This document shows, piece after piece, positions 31,553 to 41,321 of a stretch of DNA of 64,000 bases (within the stretch, counting starts at the first letter, position 1; each line of letters opens with the position of its first letter). The notes below the pieces were generated by a model. It worked only from the letters and a program-made list of their open reading frames with translations, ran no database searches and was not told the origin of the DNA. The stretch lies in the NCBI GenBank assembly GCA_963965975.1, contig OZ014411.1, forward strand, positions 4,945,001 through 5,009,000, read 5' to 3'. This DNA comes from Xestospongia bergquistia (lineage: Eukaryota > Porifera > Demospongiae > Haplosclerida > Petrosiidae). The translations under genes were made by a program, and so were the position numbers.

Positions 31553-32093
31553 CTTCAAAGTAAGAAAGGATCCTACTCTGACATCACCACGTGGCCACGC
31601 CCTATCTAGACCACAACAGGAAGACAGGCTGGTAGGGTGGAGACAGGATGAAATAAACGCCTCTGTTTCTTCATGAAGAAAGGAGCAAAAAAATTCACAT
31701 TTTTTTCATGATATATAAATTACCCAAGAAACAAAATGCACCAATAAAAAATTTTCATATTTTGCATGTCACCCTTCTTTTAACATTTGTAGCATAATTT
31801 CTGTATACCTAGCTTTAAAACTTAGTCTTTCATCTTATTCATCTTCATACTGCTCTAGATGTGTTATATGTATCTTTTAATTGCTTTAAGCATGTCTGTT
31901 TTTTATTTCTTCAAGTTTATCGCATCGCTAAACATCGAGTAAACATTTTCGCATGCTAGTCTTTGCCGGTTACGGTAAAGCAATTATATTATTGCATATA
32001 TTATAATAAATTAAGGTGAGATTTTGTTGCACCGGTACCATTCAGATTAGTTGTCTCGCGCTATAAGGTGTTCGACAATACATATTCTATCTC

Positions 32094-34725
32094 ATGCCTT
32101 TTACAGTTCCTAAAGAACTTTATCCAGTATTAATGGAGCACCTCAAAGCAGATGTGTTTCCAAGAGCAGTCATTGTAAGTTATTAAATTATAGTCATTGT
32201 CTACATCTGATATTTTATATACATCAATCTATACAGATCTTTAAAGCTATAATTACCTGTTTTATAAACAAATCATTATTTGGTTGATTTTAAACACATT
32301 GTCCATTTATTTGGCTTTTTTCCTATGCCATATGAGTAATTCATCTAGCAGAAAGTCCATGATACTTTGTTGTGTATAAAACTGTTCCTCATATGACCCA
32401 GCCCCTAATTAACTGGATCTAAACATTAACACTATATATACACAGCAATGAACTTACTTTCTATAGCTGGACTGAATAGTAGCCAAAATACATAAAGGAA
32501 GGATCTAGTTTAGAACTAATATACTATAAATTTGCCATGCTGTGCCTCTTTGCCTTTTTATAATCATTGAATACCTTAAATTCTCTAAAAATTTGCCATG
32601 GTAGATTTGACAAATTTTAGAAGTCATAATAAGAAGTTTCTCTCTAAAAATAATAATAACATTTTGATAAATTTAGTGGATGTTACCTCATCAATACAAT
32701 TGATGAGTGTGAGCAAACCATCCTATGGTGTTCTTATTGGTTTCTTTGGTTTGTTTGTTTGAAGTGTTTGTTATCCTTTGTATTTTGTAAGACAAGCTAG
32801 CCATATATTGTAAGTTCTATACATAATCTTTTGCATAAAAATAATTGTATTCTTTAACACAAGAAAGAGATGGTTAAAGCATGAGAAAAGTAAAGATTGG
32901 AGCATCAAAAATGGTAATAATGGAGGTAAAAGCAGTTAGACTTGCCACACCATTACAACTATTTGTTGCACTCACTACGTACATTCACACTATTGAATTA
33001 CTCTTAGCCATAGTTACCATAAGAACACAAGCTTAAGGACCACTACTATTTCATACTATAACAATTGTTTAACAATATATATATGCATAAACCAGCTAGC
33101 ACTGCCCATGTGCACCTGTTAGCACTGTCTTAACAATACATGTGCACCTGCTAGCACTGTCTTAACAGTACATATGCACCTGCTAGCACATCTATATGTG
33201 CACCTGTTGACACAAACATTCAATAATACAATTGCCCAATCCAGGTCCATCCTTCTACACAGTCACTTATGTTCAGCTAGTTAAAGATAAATGGAGTTTA
33301 TAGTGTTGAATTTGTTGAGACTATTAATTCTGTTAAAATATAAATCAATTGATCCAATTTGTCTTGAAACATCAAGTAAGTTAATTGTGTAAACACCTTA
33401 AATTTGTAAAAAATACTTCCACTAGTTTACTCACTAGATCTACTTTCTTTTTGTTTTCATTGTTAAAATTATGGGAAAAAGACAAAATTAGTATATTCTA
33501 ATAATTTTAATCAGTGAATTTATAAAGGTATTTTATAATTTTTGAAATTACAAGTGCCAATTTTTTTAAAAAATTGCAGTTAGGCAGATACATGCTATTT
33601 AAAATAATGTATCATGAATTTACTAAGATATTTCATGTCCATAAGTCTTTTTGTATCATAGATGATGAATATATTACAACAAGCCATTGAAGACAAACTC
33701 ACAGCTGCATTCTATACTGATAAATGGCCAAATATTTTAACTGTTGTCTGTGAAACATTTTCTCCTAGAATTTCTGATGTGAGTCATAATAAGTTAGGTC
33801 TCTACTTCAGTTACATTTTATATTATTACAGGTTGCTGATCTCACATTCTATGGGACATCTAATGAAGCAGTTCTTCAAATGTTAACTGAAGGAAAGTTT
33901 ATTACTTGGGGACAGGACCAACGTATCCATAGTAAGACATTTAATAGTACTATATATAAAGTAGTCTTAAGAAATGGATTGACCTAGCTATAATGTATGT
34001 TATCAATTCAGCTGTAACATAAAACTTTCAAAATTTATTATGCCTAAATATTAATCAGTAGCTTCATTATAATAATATACTTGTACAATCAGAGGTAAGT
34101 TCTTATTAGTGGACTCAATTTTTATAACAGGTATTGAAGCTGAACTTGCTGACTTTGTTTTAGAGAACTTAAAACCACCACCAGGTGTCAGTGCAGCTAT
34201 ACAATGTACTTATATAGGAACATTATACTACTTGCCAGTCTCAACTAAGATTGAACTAAAGTAAATTATTATTACATAATTAAACTAATAGTTATACCTT
34301 ACTTTAGACCATGTCCAAGTGGATATACTCTAGGTAAACTAGAGCCCCATCATGCTGAATATGTAGCCTCTCAATGGAATCAACATAAAGAATGGCCTAA
34401 TAGAGTATCTTGCACTGAAGAATGCATTAAGAAGTTTGAAAGTGCAGCAATTTTCTTAAACAAAGACAACTCACTAGTGTCATGGATTATAGAATCTATA
34501 GGAAGAAGACTTTCATATCTTCATACAATTGAAGATCACAGAAAAAGAGGATTAGCAACAATTGTCACAACAGCACTTTCTTTGTCCCTCCAGTCTAAAG
34601 ATAATTCTCTACCACAATTATCTATTACTACTGATGGTAACCCCACCAATAAAATACTACCAAAACTAGGTTTCATAAACACAAGGCTTAAAGTAAAGAC
34701 AATTTCCCCAGAAATAAGTATGTAA
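32094..34725 (+). CDS. GNAT acyltransferase, GLYAT-like, copy 5
   Basis: Five exons: 32094-32174, 33662-33778, 33832-33931, 34131-34260, 34308-34725; predicted 281 aa. Closest to copy 4 (same promoter type, MPFTVPKELYPVL, LPKLGF, MMNILQQAIEDKL). CoA loop TIEDHRKRGLAT. Differences from copy 4 include CETFSPRISD in exon 2, VSAAIQC for VSADIQC in exon 4 and EECIKKFE for EERIKKFE in exon 5. Intron 2 is 53 nt. No stop or frameshift. Intact and probably expressed. Confidence 0.86.
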
Positions 34726-35332
34726 TAATTATTAATTCGTTGTCTTTGTAATTTATGGAGTCATTGAAACGTAACTTATTGATATTGTTCATACTTAAAT
34801 ATCTAATTTAATATAAAACACATTAACTTAACAATATACTCACACAATGTGTGATTATAATAATTCAAAAATCATCATGTTATTAGGTTGTGTGAAATCA
34901 GAGAATGGGATCATATATGACGAAAGTACAACCAAAATTTAAACAATTTTGTGCTAGTTCATCATACTTATTTTTGACTCTTTCAACTTTATTTTTGCAG
35001 TAAAACTTGCAAGATAGAAGTCTAATGTAATAAATCAATTCTTTGCTGTATATATATTATAGTTCATGTTTGGTGTGTGTGTCAGCAAATATACAACAAA
35101 GTATTAGATTCCTGCCAAACACATAATGTCTTTCATTAGCTGAATAAGATTCAAACAGGGTGGAGTCACAGTATCAATAGTGTTTGCCATTAAACATGCC
35201 CATACATGAACTTAAGATCACAAGCAATGGATCTATTAAGTCAAGTATAACAATCTAAAGCTGGTTTAGCAGAATATCCATTGTCAGTGAACTGAATGAA
35301 GCATCTCTTAATACATGGAATACTATACGCTT
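34726..35332. other. 3' flank of copy 5
   Basis: Non-coding; aligns with 26657-27261. No gene seen. Confidence 0.5.
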
Positions 35333-35492
35333 CAATATTAATTTACTATTAAATCAGGGCACTAACAAATTTCTTGGGGCATGGAAATAATTCCAGGTAT
35401 TAGAAATTGCTTGGTGGTATGAGATGAGACTTGGGACATTCCATGCCCCAAGAAATTTGCTCATTGTCCTGATTTAATACAAATTAATATTG
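35333..35492. mobile_element. 160-bp long-hairpin MITE, copy B
   Basis: Same inverted-arm element as 27262-27421, with very few base changes. It lies at the equivalent place in unit B. Confidence 0.8.
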
Positions 35493-35648
35493 AAACATTG
35501 GCATTCTTTAATTTTAGCTCATGTATTTGATTGACCTTGGACAGATATATGGAGGAGTGATTTTTTTTATTAACGGAATCTCCAAACAGTTCCCTCTTCC
35601 CAGATCATTGGGTGACTCAAGACTACTAAATGTACCTAGAAAGGGTCA

Positions 35649-36513
35649 GTGAAACCACAAAGTATACTCAAGGGTATAACTGGTCTCCCTGTGGTACATG
35701 GTGATGAGGACAAACAGAGGATGACCTCTGTTATTACAATCTGTAGTTTACTTATAAATAGGTGGGAACAACAACATCTATGGGAAATCTACACAGGTAT
35801 TCAAGACTATACCTCTACTGTTATAAATAACAGGATCTACTACTTTGGAGAATGTTGTTGGCATTACCAGTGTTATCATGATAGTCTTAACTTGTTAAGC
35901 AACAGATCGACTCACTCACCTGAAATAAACTCAAGTATTAAATCTGGTAAGTGTCCACTGATGAAGTCATGCAGGCTATGGGTGATATCTAACACCTTAA
36001 CACCTACTGGTAGTTGATGGATTTTGTCCATGTCCCACTCTGCAGCTACATAATCAGTATAGTGGAGTTAAATATAGTGCTGGTTATATTCTTACAAACA
36101 CCAGTTATAGCCTGTGGAATCTTGTCAAAACAAGCAACATTTTATAGATGTTTGTATTCCAGGTCATTGGGTATTCTCCAGAGAATGTCTTAAAAACAAA
36201 GATCAGTCAGAATAATGATAACATATCTGGCACTGCTGAAAAGGTGGGTCAAACTTTAAAGGTTGTCTCTCCTTGCCATCATTCCTAGGCAAAATGTTAT
36301 ATGAAGTGTTCATTACTAACATCCATATATAGCACACTTGCTCCTCATCTTTCAAAGATGCTTAAGGAAAGGAAAAGATATGGACCTTCTCATGCATCCT
36401 TTATTCTGAATGAAGGTATCTTAGCATGTCAAGAAGGTGGCTCAAAATGCTTTCTATCCCTGCTTGATACTCTTGACACTGTCTTGCACTTTGTTCTCTT
36501 CATAGTAATGTAG
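35649..36513 (+). pseudogene. Kelch-like gene relic, copy B
   Basis: Homologue of 27566-28423. The open part here runs further (35649-36017), reading WEIYTGIQDYTSTVINNRIY, then YFGECCWHYQCYHDSLNLLS. That gives the kelch-like order Y-FG, C-H, SLN. It then drifts out of frame. No initiation or splice structure can be supported. Confidence 0.45.
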
Positions 36514-37207
36514 CAATTATGAATATGGCCTTAATAACAATTTGTGGCTGACACTATTTAAGTGGTATATTTGACATCAATCTGTAGTCCTATGGAATAA
36601 ATTTACCTCTCATTACCTCCCAGAAAACGTTTTATAGAGGGATTAACTTAAATTTTATCTGTTCACAAAACATTGCAATTTATTGATAGGAAAGATCTAG
36701 CTGTAGTCTGATCAAAAACTAACAATTAATATTTACACAAGGAAAAGTACTTCTCACTGGACCAATGTCATCATTAAAATTAAGGTCAATGTCTGATACC
36801 TTCAATGATTCTTCTACATTGGGCCATGTATTATAAATTTTTATTTACAAGAGATGAGACCAGATACTGTAAGATACTACAATAGATTCAATTCAAATTA
36901 ATCATTGTTTTTTTGCAATCTAATCAATGCCAGGAACTTGAATTAAACTACAATGTAACATTATAACTAGCTTCTGGAGTTGTAGTTATCAAAGGATCAG
37001 TTTGCAAGGATCCTAAACGATCAGTTAAACATAAACAATAGAATGAGTGAAGTATTTATTTGATAGTAGATAATATTCGAGTATATATAATTATGATAAT
37101 GATTAAAATTATTGCAGTAATGATTACAAACAGTGAAAAGTCATAATAGTTACAATACAAAGCAATAAAGCATATGTTCAAGTGATACACACATATATAT
37201 ATTTCTT
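36514..37207. other. Non-coding part of unit B
   Basis: Aligns with 28424-29033, with an extra block at about 36820-36930. No gene seen. Confidence 0.45.
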
Positions 37208-37737
37208 TTAGTCCAGCTCTACTGGTAATATAATGATATCATTCAAATGTCTGATATGAACTTCACATGAAAATGGTTTCTGATTATTGCTGAAAAGATT
37301 CTTGACTTCAAAATCAAATGCCTTGACTTTCTTGCTGAGTAAGTCCTAAATTATTAAAAAATATCTCAAAAGACTGAAGTGACACATTTTTCTCACTGCT
37401 CTATTTGTCAGTTCATTCATATATTGATTCAATCATCCATTCCTACTTTGATCTATCCATTCATTTAGCATCAATTCATTTGTCTCTCATTTTCTTTATT
37501 TATTTGATTGTTTTTTATTCCCCTATCTTTTAATCTATGTAACTAGTCATGCAGTAGTTGAACAAATACTAACTAAGTACCTTCTGAGTGCTCCTAACAA
37601 CTTTAAGTCCAAATTCTAAATCTTCTAAGGATGTTTCAACAGTGAGAACATCTCCATTAGGTGTGGTAACTGTACTACGACCATGTTCTTCTTCACATTC
37701 CAATAGCTTAAATCCCTCAAGCTCTTTAAGTGCTAAA
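37208..37737 (-). pseudogene. Duplicate of the last two PH-adaptor exons, unit B
   Basis: Terminal exon copy at 37208-37345 and exon-7 copy at 37581-37737. Both are open and the donor after exon 7 is intact. The 5' end of exon 7 is cut: the original begins DLLALKEL behind an AG, but here the sequence switches at SLALKEL to unrelated upstream DNA. No start or earlier exons, so a gene fragment. Confidence 0.85.
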
Positions 37738-38129
37738 CTCTCAAGTTTTGGAGTCCGTGTTGAAGAGTTGGGTTTCAAGCCTCTGCATGCAAAGTGCAGT
37801 GGCTGGTCAGACTTTGGGCCAAGGACCAGCTGGTCTGGTAGAGCATCACCTTCATAAGAGAATGTCCCTGTGATATATTGTTAATGACTGTGGAGTGTAT
37901 TTTTTATTAAAAATGCTAAGTATCATTATTAATTCCATTTCATATTAAAGTATGGTTTTCTTTGCAGGCTACTTAAACATTTTCTTCTTAAACCTTAAAT
38001 TTACATGAATGGGCCCAGCTTAACATTCTATAGTATTTTACATTTAAAAACTGGCCAGTTCCAGTAATTTAAATAGATTTTTTTAAAACAAAAATATGGA
38101 AATAGATTATGAAAAAAAAACAAAAAACC
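37738..38129. other. Unassigned sequence at the unit-B break
   Basis: Begins at the duplication break. A moderately GC-rich part (37745-37870) contains CAAAGTGCAGTGGCTGGTCA and TCTGGTAGAGCATCACC, which resembles a tRNA-type A box only weakly. The rest is AT-rich. No gene seen. Confidence 0.4.
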
Positions 38130-38580
38130 CCTTGTGTGTTGCCCAAACGATTCCTACTCGCTCACCCACTCAGGCTTCCACTTAGGCTCCAGGATTCCCT
38201 GCTATTGCTAGCTGGGACCGCCACCTGGCTTGGTAACCCTCGTCTTCGCGAGGTAATCCTGGCTGGAGCATCGCCCTAACTTAAAACCAGCCGTACGGGA
38301 TTCCAGCTCTTAGGGAATGCCGCATTCAGGAACCGGGAACCACAAATACACCAGCCTCATCTCGTTTAAAGGGAGACTACCAGCCCTATCCTAGTCGGCC
38401 TTTCGGATACTCCGAAGAGTATGCTGGTAACCATCTCAGAGGTCTGATGCATTGCAGAACGCTGGCCCACAACACACTGGCAATCATGACTGTTTTAGTT
38501 CTTTTTATATGTACGTCAGATTTTTCCTTCATGCTCTTGTGGGGCGCGTCGATCAGCGCTATGAATGTCATTAACGATAG
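38130..38580. other. GC-rich island of unknown origin
   Basis: About 450 bp with base composition near 50% GC by eye, in surroundings near one third. It contains small hairpins such as CCTCGTCTTCGCGAGG (38239-38254). No convincing ORF: the 61-codon minus frame has no recognisable domain. I do not recognise rRNA, tRNA or a known repeat. It could be the GC-rich leader of a retroelement or a captured fragment. Confidence 0.5.
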
Positions 38581-38808
38581 TTATGAATCGATGGAGTAAA
38601 AATGATTTGAAACTATATTTTAAAGGTCAGGAATAAAATTAGTCTTATTTAAACAAACTAGAACAATACTAGTCCTATTAATTTTTTATGATTCTTCTAT
38701 TAAGCCTCTCACAATTCAAATTGCATGTTTACACTACATCAAATGCAAAGCTATCACATTTTAAATGGTTTTAAAAGGACACATTTAAACATCATCTAAC
38801 TTCTACTT

Positions 38809-39028
38809 TTTTTATGAAGTTAGCTATATAGGTCCTTGTTAAGTGACATTATTTTTACTGCTCAAAAGTGTTGCGTTTCTTATTTAAAAATATTTATATA
38901 ATGGCCTTTGTTCTACTAATAAATGTACATGTAAATTAAAGAATCTGTTTAGTTTTTTACAGACTTTAACATCATTAAAAACAATTACTCTACTTAACAA
39001 GGACCTATATAGCTAACTTCATAAAAAT
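38809..39028. mobile_element. MITE 1 with about 35-bp inverted ends
   Basis: The left end (TTATGAAGTTAGCTATATAG, then GTCCTTGTTAAGT) and the right end (ACTTAACAAGGACCTATATA, then GCTAACTTCATAAA) are inverted copies. The interior is about 150 bp, AT-rich and non-coding. A sister copy lies 110 bp further right. Confidence 0.8.
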
Positions 39029-39135
39029 TTAAAGTAGTTTCACTACCTATCATCTTAGGCCATGTTTTAGCTTTATATCATGGACCAAAACGGTTAAAAA
39101 TTGAGAATTTGGTCCATGTCACCAAATTGGTTAAA

Positions 39136-39364
39136 CGTTTTTGTGGAGTTAGCTATATAGTTCCTTGTTAAATGACATTAATATTACTCTTCTAAAATGT
39201 TGTGTTTCATATTTAAAAATATTTATAAAAAGCCCTTTGTTCTAGTAGTAAATGTACATGGAAATTGATGAATCTGTTTAGTTTTTTTAATAAGTTTAAC
39301 ATCGTTTCTGAACACTGACAATTACTGTACTTAACAAGGACTTATATAGCTAACTTCATAAAAA
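39136..39364. mobile_element. MITE 2, same family, next to an acyltransferase relic
   Basis: Same termini as MITE 1 with some changes (GTGGAGTTAGCTATATAG at the left, TTAACAAGGACTTATATAGC at the right) and a similar interior. Its right end abuts, within about 6 bp, the point where acyltransferase coding sequence begins abruptly, so it may mark the break. Confidence 0.8.
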
Positions 39365-39369
39365 CTTTG

Positions 39370-39538
39370 TACAATTGTCACAACAGCACTTTCTTTATGC
39401 CTCCAGTCTAAAGATAATTCTCTACCACAATTATCTATTACTAATGATGGTAGCCCCACCAATAAAATACTAACAAAACTAGGTTTCATAAAGACAGGGC
39501 TTAAAATAAAGACACTTTCCCCTGAAATGAATATGTAA
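39370..39538 (+). pseudogene. 3' fragment of an acyltransferase gene (copy 6)
   Basis: Matches the last 56 codons of exon 5, from just after the CoA loop (TIVTTALSLCLQSKDNSLPQ) through LTKLGF to the TAA at 39536-39538. Exons 1-4 and the first part of exon 5 are missing. It marks the left edge of unit C. Confidence 0.9.
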
Positions 39539-40151
39539 TAATTATCAATTCGTTGTCTTCATAATTTATGGAGTCATTGAAACGTGACTTATTGATATTG
39601 TTCATACTTAAATATCAACTTTTTAAAATACATTAACTTAACAATATACTCACACAATGCGTGATTACAATAATTCAAAAATCATCATATTATTAGGTTG
39701 TGTTTAATCAGTGAAAAGGGATTATATATGACGAAGTACAACTAAAATTTAAACAATTTTGTGCTAGTATATTATACTTATTTTTGACTCTTTCAACTTT
39801 GTTCTTGCAGTAAAACTTCAAGAATTCTAATGGAATAAATCAATTCTTTGCTATATATAGTTCATGTTTGGTGTGTGTGTCAGCAAATATACAACAGAGT
39901 ATTAGATTCCTAGGAATCTAATACATATATCCTGCCAAACACATAGTATCTTCCATTATCTTCAAACAGGGTGGAGTCACAGTATCAATAGTGTTTGCCA
40001 TTAAACATGCCCATACATGAACTCAAGATGACAAGAAATGGATCTATTAAGTCAAGCATAACAATGGTTTAGAAGAGTATCCATTGTAAGTGATTTGAAT
40101 GAAGCATCTCTTTATATATACCACATGTTTGTTATGGAATGCTAAACATTT

Positions 40152-40310
40152 CAATATTAATTTACTATTAAATCAAGGCGCTAACAAATTTCTTGGGGTG
40201 TGGAAATATTCCAGGTATTAGAAATTGCTTGGTGGTATGAGATGAGACTTGGAATGTTCCATGTCTCAAGAAATTTGCTCAATGCCCTGATTTAATGCAA
40301 ATTAATATTG
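40152..40310. mobile_element. Long-hairpin MITE, copy C
   Basis: Third copy of the 160-bp hairpin element, the most diverged of the three (for example ATGTCTCAAG in place of ATGCCCCAAG in the right arm), in the equivalent place of unit C. Confidence 0.75.
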
Positions 40311-40482
40311 GAACATTACCATTCCTTAATTTTAGCTCATGTATTTGATTGACCCTGTACAGATATATGCAGGAGTGATTTTTTATTAACAGAATCTCCA
40401 GACAGTTCCTTCTTCTCAAATCATTGGGTGACTCAAGACTAATTACTAAATATTATGTAGCTAGAAAGGGTCAGTGAAACCA

Positions 40483-41040
40483 CAAAGTATACTCAGTGAC
40501 TATAAGAGTATAACTGGTCTCTCCAGGATACATGGTGATGAGGACAAACAGAGAATAACCTCTGCTATTGAGATAGTTCACTTATGAAAATGTGGAAACA
40601 ATACAATGTAACATCTATGGGAAGTCTACACAGGTGTCCAAGACTATGCCTCTAATGTTATAAATAACAGGATCTATTACTTTGGAGAATATTGTTGGCA
40701 TTACCAGTGTTATCATGATAGTCTTAGCATGTTAAGCAACAGATCGACTCAATCACCTGAAATAAACTCAAGTATTAAATATGGTAAGTGTCCACTGATG
40801 AAGTCATGCAGGCTATGGGTGATATCTAACACCTTAATACCTAGTGGTAGTTGATGTATTTTGTTCATGTCCCACTCTGCAGCTTCATAATCAGTATAGT
40901 GGAGTTAAATATAGTGCTGGTTATATTCTTACAAACACCAGTTATAGCCTGTGGAATCTTGTCAAAACAAGCAAAATTTTATAGATGTTTGTATTCCAGG
41001 TCATTGGGTATTCTCCAGAGAATGTCTTAGAAACAAAGAT
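40483..41040 (+). pseudogene. Kelch-like gene relic, copy C
   Basis: Homologue of the relics at 27566 and 35649, more broken (no open frame over 60 codons). It keeps the part that encodes ASNVINNRIYYFGEYCW-like sequence near 40650-40700. Confidence 0.4.
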
Positions 41041-41321
41041 CAAACAAAGAACTTGAATTGAACTACAATATAACATTAAAACTACCTTCTGCAGTATAAT
41101 TATCAAAGGATCATTTTGCAAGGATCCTAAACGATCATTTAAACATAAACAATAGAATGAGTGAAGTATTTATTTGATAGTAGATAATATTCAAGTATAT
41201 ATAATTATGATAATGATTAAAATTATTGCAGTAATGATTACAAACAGTGAAAAGTCATAATAGTTACAATACAAAGCAATAAAGCATATGTTCAAGTGAT
41301 ACACACATATATATATTTCTT

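Larger units (their letters stand above)
31778..37737. repeat. Segmental duplication, unit B
   Basis: Partner of unit A (see 23675-29338) at about 8.1 kb. It extends further right than A, through the two last exons of the PH adaptor gene. It breaks at 37737, inside exon 7 of that gene. It has an extra insert of about 110 bp near 36820-36930 compared with unit A. Confidence 0.9.

Noticed and set aside
37588-37857. Plus-strand ORF of 89 codons
   Set aside because: Antisense of the duplicated adaptor exon, extended by chance into the break region.
37800-37860. tRNA-derived SINE head
   Set aside because: One weak A-box-like TGGTAGAGCATC without a B box at the right distance.
38130-38580. rRNA or organelle insertion
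   Set aside because: No rRNA or mitochondrial gene segment recognised; only the base composition is unusual.
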